From Bacteroidota bacterium (GTDB lineage: Bacteria; Bacteroidota; Bacteroidia; M30B66): a stretch of DNA of 64,000 bases. Positions 25,777-35,487 of this stretch are shown here, piece by piece. Numbering within the stretch: position 1 is the stretch's first letter; each line of letters starts with the position of its first letter. Position numbers and translations under genes: made by a program. The stretch is taken from NCBI GenBank assembly GCA_027483445.1, contig JAIXUS010000038.1, positions 19,931-83,930 on the forward strand. The letters run 5' to 3'. Under the pieces are notes generated by a model. The model ran no database searches. It had not been told where the DNA came from and saw nothing but the letters and a program-made list of their open reading frames with translations.

Positions 25777-28700
25777 CTACCGCTTGATGAGTCGGCCTAC
25801 TGCAACCCGACCATTTTCAGTGAGGTGCATAAAGTACAATCCGGCCGGCAAGGTCTCAAGATCAATCTTTGTTGGATGAGCAGGGTCAACCTGAATCATT
25901 CCAAACTGCCGAATTGTGCGTCCTTGTAAATCGCGCAACTCCACAACAGGATTGGTAAACGACTGCGGATCGATGTGAAGGGTAACATCTGAGGCAACCG
26001 GGTTTGGACTCAACATGAGTTCCTGACTCCAGAGTGTGGGCATTTCTACCACACGCACGCCCGAATACATGCTCTTACCATCGAAATCGACCTGACGTAA
26101 ACGGTAGTAAGAAACACCGCTCATCGGAGTGTTGTCGAAAGTGCGGTAAGAAAGCACGCTGTTGCTGTTCCCGGCTCCCGAAACACGGGTCACTTCTTCA
26201 AAGTTAATCGCATCGGTGCTCACTTCAATGCTGAAATACTCGTTGTTTGTCTCTGAAAGTGTGGTCCATTCGAGAAGCACTTTGTCGTCGGAACGGTTTG
26301 CCGAGAAGTTGAGCAAGTTAACCGGAAGTGGGTTTTCGGTGGTGCTTGAGCCCAGTGTAAATGGACTGAAGCTGCTAATTGCACCTGAAGAAACAATGCT
26401 TCCTGTAGTTGTGCTTCCGCTGGTACCACCATTGCCATGGTCGCGCCACGTACTGCCATCCCAACGGCACACCCTTAAATCGCCCAAATTGGTTACGCCA
26501 CAGCTGGTGGTATTCCACGTGAGGGTTACAGAAACCGACGATGTTCCGGCATTGCGGTCGAGCAGCCAGTATTCGCAGCGGCTCAAGTGGTCGATGCTTG
26601 CATCTTTAGAAGCGTGGGTGTACAAGGCATCAGAATCGGCAAAGAAGAAGTTGGCCGTAAACTGGCTTCCAACCGTGGAGGGCGCTGAGATTGAAATGGG
26701 TCTGTAAACGCTGCTTCGGCCAATGGGGAACGTGAAGGCATCGTCGCCTTCTTTACGCACCGGTCCGGAAACAAAGCTACTGTTTGAAGCTCCGGTAACC
26801 GTAGCATTATCGAGTAATGACAATATATTAGTATTGCTTGACGCGATGTTTCTTGAGGTAAGTGTAAGATTACCGGTTATCGAAACCGGAACAGCAAGCG
26901 TTACCCTGTTGGCCGATTTATTAATGGTCATATTCCCAAACACCGGTGGCGTTGAGGCATCACCTTCGATATTTTGGTTAACGCCACCATCCATCGTTAC
27001 TCGACCGCCAGAGGCCGAAAAGTTGATGGCTGTTGATGAACTGGCAGTGGATATGCCTGCAGAAAAAGTACTGTTGGTGTTGTAAGCTGGGTAAAGGGTA
27101 AAGGCCGTACTTTGACGAAACAAAACATCGCCATTAAAATCATCACCCGTGGAGCCGGCAAGATATAAAGCACCTGTTCCGGTAACCTGAATGGTTGTGC
27201 TTCCATTGAAAACATTGCCCCCTGCACAAATATTCGGACCAGAGCCGTTTTTGGTAAGGCTCGCTGTATTGTTAAACGTAGTGCCATCTAAATACATACC
27301 CGGACAAGCAAAAGTAACCTGACCATTAAAGGTGTTGCCCGCCTGCAAATGAAGTTCAGTGCCACTGCCAAAAGAATTCAACGTTTGGGTTGTAGTGCCA
27401 AGCTGGGTGAGGCCAGCAATGCGTAAATCGCCAGAACTAAAGCCGCTGCTGCCAATTTGCAAGGCATTTCCGCTTGCCAGCGTGGATGTCCCTCCGTTTT
27501 GTCCAAGCCTAATTCCCCCGCTAACTCCAAATGAGTTGAACTCCACGTTTCCGTTGAATTCATGCCCTGCGCCTCCGTCGGCCAGGTAAAGAATATCCAT
27601 TCCGGAATTCTCCAAAAACAGGCTGCCTTCGAATACATCGGCGGTTGTTGAACCTAAAATCCACTCGCCATCGCCCGATTTGCTCAAGGTTGCAGAGCCA
27701 TTGAAGGTGTTTCCACCGGTAGAGGTTACCGACACCATACCTGTTTGGGTAATTACAGCATTGCTGTTGAAGGTGGTTCCGTTGAGATAAACCGAAGGCG
27801 CCGTAAAGGTAACCTCAGCGTTGAATACTGTGGAAGTCTCGAGGTAGAACGCGGTTTCGTCGGTAAAGTCAATTAACGATTGTGGGGTGATGCCCACCTG
27901 GGTAAATCCTCGCAAACGAAGCTCGCCCGAACTGAATCCTGCCCCTCCAATTGCAATGGTTTTGGAATCGGCCAAGGTCGAAAGCCCGCCACTTTGCCCA
28001 AAACGCACGCCTAAAGATGTTCCTGTTGAGGCCACTTCCACGTTCTCGTTAAACTGATGTCCGGTTCCACCGTGGGCAATCGCAATAAACGATGAACCCG
28101 AATTGGTAAGATTAAGCTGCCCGTTGAACACATCGGCATTGGTCGAACCCAAAATCAGGCTGCCCGAACCACTGTTGGTAATGGTACAGGTGCTGGCAAA
28201 GGTGTTGCCGCCCGTGCCGGTATTCGAGGTGGCTCCGTTCTTTTGAAGCGTTGCAGTGCCGTTAAAGGTAGTACCGCTTAACACCAACTGAGGAAAGCGA
28301 AAGTTCACATTCCCATTGAAGGTTGTGCCGCTCTCCAAATGGAGTGCAGCCGTTCCACTGCTTAATAAAATGGTTTGTGCAGTAGTTCCGCTTTGGGTGA
28401 AGTTTCGCAGGCGCAATGAGCCGGCTGTGAACCCGCTGCCCCCAACAGTAATGGTGCGGCCCGAAGCCAGCGAAGATGTGCCCCCCGACTGACCAAAACG
28501 AACACCCCGACTGCTTCCGGTAGAGTTTACCACGATGTTTTGGTTAAATACCGTACCTGTTGAGCCATGGGCCACAAAGGTGGTCTGACTGCCTGTATTG
28601 GTAAAGGTAACTGCGGCATTAAAGGTGTCGGGGTTACTCACACCTAAAATCAACTCTCCGCCTCCACTATTTATAAAAGTAGTAGTGCCGTTAAAGGTGT

Positions 28701-29688
28701 TGCCACCAAGGCTTTGGTTGTTGCCCGACCCGTTTTTGGTAAAGCTGGCCGTACCTTGAAAAGTGGCTCCGTCTAAGAAAAGTTGCGGTGCCACTACAGT
28801 TAGATTAGCATTGAATACCGTTCCTGTTTCAAACGATAATGAGGCTGTACCGGTTAAGGTTATGCTTTGCGCAGTGCTTCCACTTTGAACCAGGTTCTTG
28901 ATGAACAAATCGCCCACCGAAAAACCGCTGCCACCAATCTGAAGTGTACGTCCACTGGCAAGGGTACTGCTTCCGTTGCCTTGCCCAAAGCGGATACCGG
29001 GGCTAGATGCCGTAGAATTCAGAATAACATTTCCATTGAAGGCTGTTCCCAATGCCGCATGGGCTATCGAAATCCAGCCACTGCCGCTATTACTCAATGT
29101 AACGTTTCCTTTGTAGGTGTCGGGATTCGTATTGCCAAAAATCACTTCGCCTGTTCCACTATTGGTAAACGAAAAGGTCGACTCAAAGGTGTTGCCGCCG
29201 GCCGAGGTAACAGCGCCGGCTCCGGTTTTGGTAATAGTAACAGCTTGGTTGAAGGTAGAACCATTAAACGATACCGAAGTCGAATTCACCGAAACACTCA
29301 CGTCGAAAGTGGTGCCGGCAAAAATCACCGTGCCGGAGCAGCTTAGGCTACCATTGGTAATAGACCCGCCATTAAAATTGCAACTACCACCCACAGAAAG
29401 GGTAAAGCCCGATAAATTTAATGACCCGGAATTAATCGTGAAATTGTTGATTCCGGTAACCTCATCGAACAGCGGATTAAAGGTTCCACTCTGAATGGTC
29501 ACATCGTCGCCAATATCGGGTGTTCCGGTGGCCGGCGACCAGTTGGCCGGATTTCCCCACTCGTTCGAAACACCACCAATCCAAGTATAGCTTGTGGCGG
29601 CGGCCTCTGTCAAGATGCCCACAAAAACGATGGTTGTCAGGATAATTCTCCTGAACGAAGCGCGTATTGTAAATGTTTGAACCCTCAT
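25777..29688 (-). CDS. T9SS type A surface protein with four 165-residue tandem repeats
   Basis: A 1303-residue secreted protein, rich in Ser, Thr, Gly and Asn. It has a signal peptide (about 1-32) followed by a W-rich segment (YTWIGGVSNEWGNPANW) seen at the start of many Bacteroidota beta-helix proteins. From about residue 166 to 825 the same long unit recurs. The GGN-(T/V)-F marker has its Asn at 166, 330, 495, 660 and 825, and the RFGQ/RLGQ marker its Gln at 236, 400, 565 and 730. Within units, FNG and GTTFNG motifs suggest stacked beta-helix coils. The end (LSPNPVASDVTLHI, LPAGLYFMHL) is a T9SS type A sorting domain. Likely a surface fibre or adhesin; no enzyme motif is seen. Confidence 0.9.
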   Translation of the reverse strand: MRVQTFTIRASFRRIILTTIVFVGILTEAAATSYTWIGGVSNEWGNPANWSPATGTPDIGDDVTIQSGTFNPLFDEVTGINNFTINSGSLNLSGFTLSVGGSCNFNGGSITNGSLSCSGTVIFAGTTFDVSVSVNSTSVSFNGSTFNQAVTITKTGAGAVTSAGGNTFESTFSFTNSGTGEVIFGNTNPDTYKGNVTLSNSGSGWISIAHAALGTAFNGNVILNSTASSPGIRFGQGNGSSTLASGRTLQIGGSGFSVGDLFIKNLVQSGSTAQSITLTGTASLSFETGTVFNANLTVVAPQLFLDGATFQGTASFTKNGSGNNQSLGGNTFNGTTTFINSGGGELILGVSNPDTFNAAVTFTNTGSQTTFVAHGSTGTVFNQNIVVNSTGSSRGVRFGQSGGTSSLASGRTITVGGSGFTAGSLRLRNFTQSGTTAQTILLSSGTAALHLESGTTFNGNVNFRFPQLVLSGTTFNGTATLQKNGATSNTGTGGNTFASTCTITNSGSGSLILGSTNADVFNGQLNLTNSGSSFIAIAHGGTGHQFNENVEVASTGTSLGVRFGQSGGLSTLADSKTIAIGGAGFSSGELRLRGFTQVGITPQSLIDFTDETAFYLETSTVFNAEVTFTAPSVYLNGTTFNSNAVITQTGMVSVTSTGGNTFNGSATLSKSGDGEWILGSTTADVFEGSLFLENSGMDILYLADGGAGHEFNGNVEFNSFGVSGGIRLGQNGGTSTLASGNALQIGSSGFSSGDLRIAGLTQLGTTTQTLNSFGSGTELHLQAGNTFNGQVTFACPGMYLDGTTFNNTASLTKNGSGPNICAGGNVFNGSTTIQVTGTGALYLAGSTGDDFNGDVLFRQSTAFTLYPAYNTNSTFSAGISTASSSTAINFSASGGRVTMDGGVNQNIEGDASTPPVFGNMTINKSANRVTLAVPVSITGNLTLTSRNIASSNTNILSLLDNATVTGASNSSFVSGPVRKEGDDAFTFPIGRSSVYRPISISAPSTVGSQFTANFFFADSDALYTHASKDASIDHLSRCEYWLLDRNAGTSSVSVTLTWNTTSCGVTNLGDLRVCRWDGSTWRDHGNGGTSGSTTTGSIVSSGAISSFSPFTLGSSTTENPLPVNLLNFSANRSDDKVLLEWTTLSETNNEYFSIEVSTDAINFEEVTRVSGAGNSNSVLSYRTFDNTPMSGVSYYRLRQVDFDGKSMYSGVRVVEMPTLWSQELMLSPNPVASDVTLHIDPQSFTNPVVELRDLQGRTIRQFGMIQVDPAHPTKIDLETLPAGLYFMHLTENGRVAVGRLIKR
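27214..29193 (-). repeat. Four tandem units of about 495 bp inside the solenoid gene
   Basis: This DNA stretch encodes residues 166-825 of the surface protein. The markers give unit lengths of 164, 165, 165 and 165 codons. The protein units are clearly related but diverged, so the duplication is not recent. Confidence 0.85.
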
Positions 29689-29984
29689 AGCCTTTCGGAA
29701 TTGTTCTTTCCTCTTGGCTATACTTCTTTACTCTTCTTACAGTTGCGCAGCTCAGACCATTGTAACGTTGGAAACTCACAACGGTAAGAAAAACACGAGA
29801 TTGGTAAAATTAAAAACGTCTACACTCTCGTAATCAATCAATTACAAAGGGAAAATTCTTCTGTATGGGTGGAAATACCGTGTAGGATTTAACAATGGCT
29901 TGAGGCGAAAACAGAACAGTTCCACATCTTTCACGTCATCAACAAGACTAAACTGAACCGAAAAAAACACCGTTTGAAACCCCA

Positions 29985-31931
29985 CTACACTGCACTTGGC
30001 TCTACCCAGCGGCCATGCTCTTTGATGAGGTTGATCAGCTCATCAACCGCCTTATCCGACTCCACATTGCGCTTCACCACTTCTTTGCCTTTATACAAAG
30101 TGATTTTGCCCGGTCCGGTTCCTACATAGCCGAAATCGGCATCAGCCATCTCGCCCGGACCGTTTACGATGCAGCCCATAATGCCAATTTTCAATCCTTT
30201 TAAATGGTCGGTAACCTTTCGAATGCGGGCTGTGGTTTCCTGCAAATCAAACAGGGTTCGTCCACAGCTTGGACAAGAGATATACTCCGTTTTCGAGATG
30301 CGCACCCTAGCCGCTTGCAGCACGCCAAAGGCCGTCTGATTCACCTGCTTTTGTCCACCCGACAGGCCATCTTCCAGCCAAACCCCGTCGCCCAAACCAT
30401 CAATGAGCAAAGCCCCGGTATCTGTGGCGGCCATCAACTGGAACCGGCTGCTGTCGGACTCGTTAAACACACGGCGAATCACCACTGGTACCTCCAGCCC
30501 ATTGATCATCAGCTCAACAACCATACGCCGCAATTCGGGCATGGCATGTTGGTTATCGGTTTGAATAACCAACACCGCCGTTTCGTCGCGATGAAGAGCA
30601 TCGAGTAGGTTTTGATCCAGCTGAGGCAACTGAGCCTGAATCCAGTTCATCTGCGCGGAGCGCGATAACCGTCCTTCTAAATACTCCGAAACGGTAAACA
30701 TGGGGTAACTGTTTGGCCTGTTCGCATTCCAAAATGCGGCATCCTGAATAATCCCAAGGGTTCCGGGCGTCTCAAACGGAATGTTGTGTTGACCACAATA
30801 TACGTAATCGCAGGCCTGATCGAGAATGTTCCACTTGTCGAGCGGCACCGAATAGGCATAACCCACCCTGAAAAGTTGGGCCGGTTTTTCGATGGGTTCG
30901 GCGGCGAAAGAACTCAGCACCACAGGCGCATGCTCGCCTCCAATATTGAGCACTTCGCGTGTTCTCCGACGGCTGTACTCGGTGGGCTGTATGGGCCAAA
31001 CCGGCGCTTCGGGAATTGGGGTATGCTGGGCACGGTTGGAGTAACGACGGGCGAGCGCCTGAGCAACAGGGATTTCAAATTCCGGCTCCTCGGTGAGCGA
31101 AACGCGAATGGTATCACCCAGGCCATCCTCCAGCAAGGTACCAATGCCAACTGCACTTTTGATGCGACCATCTTCGCCTTCGCCGGCTTCTGTAACGCCA
31201 AGGTGGAGCGGATAATTCATACCAAGCTCCATCATCCGTTGAACCAACAGTCGATAGGCTTGCACCATCACTTGGGTATTCGACGATTTCATCGAAAGCA
31301 CAATGTTGTGAAAGCCTTCATCTTCGGCAATGCGAATAAACTCCATGGCCGATTCTACCATGCCCATCGGACTGTCGCCATAACGACTCATGATCCGGTC
31401 GGAAAGCGAGCCGTGGTTGGTGCCAATACGCATGGCAGTGCCGTATTCTTTGCAAATGCGCACCAGTGGGGTGAAACGTTCACGGATACGCTCCAGTTCT
31501 GCTTCATAAGCGGCATCGGTGTAATCGATGTGCTCAAATTTCTTCTTGTCGGCATAATTGCCCGGATTCACCCTTACTTTCTCAACGATGCGCGCCGCTA
31601 ACTCGGCAGCATTGGGCGTGAAGTGGATGTCGGCCACCAATGGTGTGTTGAACCCGGCCTGGCGAATTTCGCGGCGGATAAGCTCGAGGTTTTGCGCCTC
31701 CTTGATACTTGGCGCTGTAATGCGTACCAGCTCGCAACCGGCTTCAATCATACGTATCGACTGTGCCACGGTGGCCGCTGTATCGAGCGTGTCGGTGGTA
31801 GTCATCGATTGCACGCGAATCGGGTTGAGGCCTCCCAGGCCTAATTCACCAATTTTAACTTCGCGGGTTAGCCAACGTTCATAACGGGTTGGAGAGATAC
31901 AATAGGCAGCGTCAGCAAGCTCGGGGTTCAT
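29985..31931 (-). CDS. ispG: 4-hydroxy-3-methylbut-2-en-1-yl diphosphate synthase, long form
   Basis: The penultimate enzyme of the MEP isoprenoid pathway, a cytoplasmic [4Fe-4S] reductase. At 648 residues it is the long, three-part form (TIM barrel, inserted domain, Fe-S domain) known from Bacteroidota, Chlamydiae and plants; the usual bacterial form is near 370. The barrel shows PIRVQSMTTTDT, ADIHF, RVNPGNY and IGTNHGSLSDRI. The Fe-S domain has YISCPSCGRTLFD and GIMGCIVNGPGEM, giving three cysteine ligands, and ends in KITLYKGKEVV. The start MNPELADAAYC fits the family. It is 66 bases upstream of its minus-strand neighbour's stop and probably expressed alone. Confidence 0.97.
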   Translation of the reverse strand: MNPELADAAYCISPTRYERWLTREVKIGELGLGGLNPIRVQSMTTTDTLDTAATVAQSIRMIEAGCELVRITAPSIKEAQNLELIRREIRQAGFNTPLVADIHFTPNAAELAARIVEKVRVNPGNYADKKKFEHIDYTDAAYEAELERIRERFTPLVRICKEYGTAMRIGTNHGSLSDRIMSRYGDSPMGMVESAMEFIRIAEDEGFHNIVLSMKSSNTQVMVQAYRLLVQRMMELGMNYPLHLGVTEAGEGEDGRIKSAVGIGTLLEDGLGDTIRVSLTEEPEFEIPVAQALARRYSNRAQHTPIPEAPVWPIQPTEYSRRRTREVLNIGGEHAPVVLSSFAAEPIEKPAQLFRVGYAYSVPLDKWNILDQACDYVYCGQHNIPFETPGTLGIIQDAAFWNANRPNSYPMFTVSEYLEGRLSRSAQMNWIQAQLPQLDQNLLDALHRDETAVLVIQTDNQHAMPELRRMVVELMINGLEVPVVIRRVFNESDSSRFQLMAATDTGALLIDGLGDGVWLEDGLSGGQKQVNQTAFGVLQAARVRISKTEYISCPSCGRTLFDLQETTARIRKVTDHLKGLKIGIMGCIVNGPGEMADADFGYVGTGPGKITLYKGKEVVKRNVESDKAVDELINLIKEHGRWVEPSAV

Positions 31932-31997
31932 GCGCTTTTTGGGGTAAAATTACAGTAGAAACAGTCACTTAACCCAATTGTTGAAGCCGAATTGTGA

Positions 31998-32705
31998 CTA
32001 TCGCACAAGAATTCGCTGCCGTGAAAGTTCCAAGCCGCTTGGGTCGCGTAAAAAGGCCACATAAAGGCCGGGTGGAACTTTTGCCAGGCTCAGGCTTCCT
32101 TGGGCATCGAAGAGACCGGAAAGCACTGATCTACCTGAAAAATCGATCAAGTCGACCCAAATGAGCTTGGGCTGTTGCACAACAATCTGAAGCTGCTCGG
32201 TAGCTGGATTTACCAAATAAGGCTTGGCGGCTTTAGTTTGAGGTAAGTTGGTGGTTCCGTTCGGGTCGACCACATAAATGATAATTTCTTCCAGGTCTTC
32301 CGGACGCGGATCGCCCACCATGGAAGGCCAAATAACAACAGTGTTGCCTCCTTCGATGAAAAAGTCGGGGGTAACTTCGATAGGAATGAGGAATTGCCTG
32401 ATTTGCCCCGGTGCAAAATACTGCAAGGTGTTGTTGAAGCCTCCAAGGGGCGTGGCAATGCTGTCGTTGCTGTAATTCTCGAACCAAAGCTGCAAGTTTC
32501 CAAGCACATTGGTATCGGCATCGTTGTGGATAGAAAACAACACTTCGTATTGCTCACCCATGTAAAAGGTGTCGGGCATGGCCATATCGACCAATTGCAG
32601 CGATTGCGCACGCAGCGGGAAGCTGAACGCGAGCCAAAAGCCAACAAGAAGAATAGGTATTCTAAGGGCTTTTCCGGGGCGATATGTAAGGATGTTTCCC
32701 ATCAT
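31998..32705 (-). CDS. Small secreted protein with T9SS type A-like C-terminus
   Basis: A 235-residue protein of unknown function. The N-terminus (MMGNILTYRPGKALRIPILLVGFWLAF, cleavage near LRAQ) is a signal peptide. A beta-rich domain (about 35-150) resembles a CARDB-like or other Ig-like fold (MGEQYEVLFSIHNDADTNV). The C-terminal 70 residues (VNPATEQLQIVV, IDFSGRSVLSG, VPPGLYVAFL) look like a T9SS type A sorting domain. The second Met is an alternative start. It is divergent from the helical protein gene. Confidence 0.8.
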   Translation of the reverse strand: MMGNILTYRPGKALRIPILLVGFWLAFSFPLRAQSLQLVDMAMPDTFYMGEQYEVLFSIHNDADTNVLGNLQLWFENYSNDSIATPLGGFNNTLQYFAPGQIRQFLIPIEVTPDFFIEGGNTVVIWPSMVGDPRPEDLEEIIIYVVDPNGTTNLPQTKAAKPYLVNPATEQLQIVVQQPKLIWVDLIDFSGRSVLSGLFDAQGSLSLAKVPPGLYVAFLRDPSGLELSRQRILVR

Positions 32706-32721
32706 ACAACAATTACCTAAA

Positions 32722-32729
32722 CAAATATA
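32722..32729 (-). promoter_or_regulatory. -7 element of the small T9SS cargo gene (TATATTTG)
   Basis: TATATTTG on the minus strand matches TAnnTTTG exactly and lies 16 bases before the ATG at 32705. Confidence 0.5.
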
Positions 32730-32795
32730 AATGCCTGAAGGTTGAAGATTGGTAATTATGTCTTAATTTTCTTACCCATTCAACACTCGATTCTG

Positions 32796-34253
32796 ATGGA
32801 CGTATTAAATCAAATTGTAGAAGGGTTAAGCAAAGAAGAGATTCGTTTCTATAAGATTTTTGCACACCGCCAGCAAGGGATCTCCGACCGAAAAGACATT
32901 GCGCTGCTCGATATTCTCCGGAAAAATACGGAAATATCCGACGATAAAGTCTTCCGGAAACTGTATGCCGATGGTGACAAAAATGCATATTACCGATTAC
33001 GTAATCGTTTGATGGATGAACTTAACCGTTCGCTGCATCTGCAACATTATTTAGACGACGATTGGATGCAACTTCTCCACCTTTTTGCCCTAGTGAAAGT
33101 TTACACAGCCAAAGGGCAAAACGACCTGGCCTTCCACTTTTTGCGAAAAGCCGAACAAAAAGCCCAAAAGGCAGAGCTTCATGAATTTCTCGACTTGCTG
33201 TATGGCGAGTTCATCAAGCTTTCGCATGAAATGCTGTTGATCAACCCCGAAACCTATATCGAGCTGCGCAGGCAGAACCAGGAAGCCATCAGCCGCTTGC
33301 GGCAAATGGACGACCTGCTGGCCGTGGTTTCGTACCGACTGAAGATTACCCAGAACTTCGACGACAAAGAAAATTCCCTCTCGGTGATTCTCGAGAAGGC
33401 GACCGAAGGTTTCCGCGAAAACCACAGTCTGCTGCAATCGGCCCGCTTTCGCATTAAGCTTTACAACCTCGTGAGCCAAATGCTCTTGCAAAAGAAAGAC
33501 TACCCGGCCCTTGAAGAATACCTCGTGCGCACCTACGCCGAGTTTAACCGCGACCAGCTCTTCAACAAAAACACCCACGATGTGAGGTTGCAAATGCTCA
33601 CCTACCTTGTAAATTCATCGTTTGTGAATGGGAAAAACGAAGCCTCGCTGCATTACGCCGCACTCTTGCATGATGCTATGGAAGCTTACGGCCGCATGCA
33701 TTATGAGCGTTACGAAATTTTTTACTACAACGCCTTGGTAAACAACTACAGCAAATCTGACATACCGCGCGCCATTGAAATTCTGCAGCAGCTTCTTCAA
33801 AAGCCCAACCTTAAAAAAGTGCCTTTCTACGAACTGTTTATCTACCTCAATTTAGCCACCAGCTACTTCGATCTGAGGCAATACAACCTGGCCATTCGTC
33901 AACTAAGTAAAGCGCTCCTCCTCGATGCTTACAAAAAGGCCGACCTTTCGCTTCAATTCAAAATCGCCACCGCCGAATTAATCATTCGATTCGAATTGGG
34001 CGATCCTGAATTCTGGTTATACCGCCGCGATCAGCTTAAAAAGCAGCTAGGCGACGCCTGGACCTCCGGATCGCACCCTAAAGAAAGCCAGCTTCTAAGT
34101 CTTATGGAACAGGCATTGCCCCTCGAAGGAACGCTCAGTTCGCGCAAAATGCATGAAGCCTTACAGCAGTATTTGCAGCGTTGGCAGAACACCGAGCAGG
34201 AGCATGAGGTTATCAATTATGTGAACTGGATTAAAGACAAACTGCCCCGATGA
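32796..34253 (+). CDS. Helical repeat protein of unknown function, coupled to cysteine desulfurase
   Basis: A 485-residue, mostly alpha-helical cytoplasmic protein, with no signal peptide or membrane segment. The start at 32796 (MDVLNQIVEGLSKEE) is preferred over an upstream TTG. The pattern of paired helices with aromatic and Leu positions (AFHFLRKAEQKAQK, PRAIEILQQLLQKP, NLAIRQLSKALLLDAYKKAD) suggests TPR-like repeats. The N-terminal part (EEIRFYKIFAHR, DKVFRKLY, YYRLRNRLMDEL) looks like a helical DNA- or protein-binding region. I recognise no named family. Its stop overlaps the start of the desulfurase gene (ATGA), so translation is coupled, but no functional link is proven. Confidence 0.85.
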   Translation: MDVLNQIVEGLSKEEIRFYKIFAHRQQGISDRKDIALLDILRKNTEISDDKVFRKLYADGDKNAYYRLRNRLMDELNRSLHLQHYLDDDWMQLLHLFALVKVYTAKGQNDLAFHFLRKAEQKAQKAELHEFLDLLYGEFIKLSHEMLLINPETYIELRRQNQEAISRLRQMDDLLAVVSYRLKITQNFDDKENSLSVILEKATEGFRENHSLLQSARFRIKLYNLVSQMLLQKKDYPALEEYLVRTYAEFNRDQLFNKNTHDVRLQMLTYLVNSSFVNGKNEASLHYAALLHDAMEAYGRMHYERYEIFYYNALVNNYSKSDIPRAIEILQQLLQKPNLKKVPFYELFIYLNLATSYFDLRQYNLAIRQLSKALLLDAYKKADLSLQFKIATAELIIRFELGDPEFWLYRRDQLKKQLGDAWTSGSHPKESQLLSLMEQALPLEGTLSSRKMHEALQQYLQRWQNTEQEHEVINYVNWIKDKLPR

Positions 34254-35398
34254 CATACCTCGACTATAATGCAACCACGCCAGTGCTGCCTGAAGTGCTC
34301 GAAGCCATGCTCCCTTGGTTTACTGAGCGTTTTGGAAATGCAGCAAGCAGCACCCACGCCTTTGGTTGGGCAGCCTCGGAGGCCGTGAATATTGCCCGCG
34401 AAACCATTGCAAATTGCATTGATGCCGAGCCTGCAGAACTCCTTTTTTGCTCCGGGGCCACCGAAGCCATCAACCTTGCATTACAAGGACTGGCCATGCA
34501 AAGCACAACAGATCGCCGCGGCATTGTGTATCTCGCCACCGAACACAAAGCGGTAATCGACACCGTGAAACACCTCGAAGCTTTTGGATTCCCCATCACC
34601 GAAATCCCGGTAGACTCTAATGGCGTGGCAGATCTTAAATCGCTCGAATCGGCCATCCATTCAAAAACAATGGTGGTTTGCGCCATGATGGTCAACAACG
34701 AAACCGGACTCATTCAGCCGCTGGAACCCATTGCTGAATTGGCTCGCCGAAACGGTGCATTTTTCCTCTGCGATGCCTCTCAGGTACCGGGCAAACTGCC
34801 ACTCAATATTCAGCAAATCGGGGCCGATTTATTGGTGCTAAGTGCCCACAAATTTTACGGTCCGAAAGGTATTGGCGCCTTGTATCTGCGACGAAGAAAT
34901 CCGAGAGTGCACATTTCGCCGTTACTCTTTGGGGGCGGCCATGAGAAGGGCCTACGCTCCGGAACACTTAATGTTCCCGGCATTGTAGGCATGGCCGAAG
35001 CCCTCAGGCTAGCCACCGAAAATTACAGTCATTGGTCGCAAACAATCAGGCCCATGCGCGATGAGCTCGAGAAACAACTCCTGAAAATCGCCGGTGTCCA
35101 AATCAGCGCCCTGAACGCCAATCGGGCATACAATACCAGCCATTTCCGCGTCGACGGATTGCGTGCCTCAAGCCTAATAAAAGCCTTGCCCGACCTGGCA
35201 TTCTCAACTGGTTCGGCCTGCAGTTCGGCCCATGGTGAACCCTCTCATGTTTGTAAAGCCATGGGCATGAGCGACACACAAGCCTTTGAAGTAATACGCA
35301 TTAGCTTAGGTATCACGTTAAATGGCCATGAGTTTAAGCTGGCCATCGAGAAGCTATACCGCGGCATTGAACAACTTCGATCGGCACAAAAACATTGA
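34250..35398 (+). CDS. Cysteine desulfurase (NifS/IscS-like class V aminotransferase)
   Basis: A 382-residue PLP enzyme that takes sulfur from cysteine for Fe-S clusters or tRNA thiolation. It opens with the family signature YLDYNATTPV. The PLP-binding lysine is Lys201 in LSAHKFYGPKG. His99 in ATEHKAV stacks on the cofactor, and the persulfide-forming Cys324 lies in TGSACSSAHGEPSHV. The length of the catalytic loop region resembles the IscS/NifS group rather than SufS. No iscU or other Fe-S gene is adjacent; it is coupled instead to the upstream helical protein. A mobile element remnant begins 90 bases after the stop. Confidence 0.95.
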   Translation: MTYLDYNATTPVLPEVLEAMLPWFTERFGNAASSTHAFGWAASEAVNIARETIANCIDAEPAELLFCSGATEAINLALQGLAMQSTTDRRGIVYLATEHKAVIDTVKHLEAFGFPITEIPVDSNGVADLKSLESAIHSKTMVVCAMMVNNETGLIQPLEPIAELARRNGAFFLCDASQVPGKLPLNIQQIGADLLVLSAHKFYGPKGIGALYLRRRNPRVHISPLLFGGGHEKGLRSGTLNVPGIVGMAEALRLATENYSHWSQTIRPMRDELEKQLLKIAGVQISALNANRAYNTSHFRVDGLRASSLIKALPDLAFSTGSACSSAHGEPSHVCKAMGMSDTQAFEVIRISLGITLNGHEFKLAIEKLYRGIEQLRSAQKH

Positions 35399-35487
35399 GT
35401 AATTGTGAGTGCTATCGAGCATAATTTGGGTGCCCGGCTATTAAACCTCAAAGTACCGTGATGCTAAGCGAGGCCCATAGCATAAAT

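Noticed and set aside
25726..25929. Small plus-strand frame after the terminator
   Set aside because: Runs antisense into the T9SS sorting domain of the solenoid protein; no signal peptide or family features.
27214..29193. Regular 495 bp periodicity considered as CRISPR or satellite DNA
   Set aside because: Units are in frame, protein-coding and diverged; unit length is far from CRISPR repeat-spacer size.
28867..29494. Plus-strand frames of 125-159 codons in the solenoid gene
   Set aside because: Antisense shadows of the regular repeat; the minus-strand protein has signal peptide and sorting domain.
30786..31601. 271-codon plus-strand frame
   Set aside because: Lies entirely antisense to ispG, whose full-length conserved motifs leave no doubt about the coding strand.
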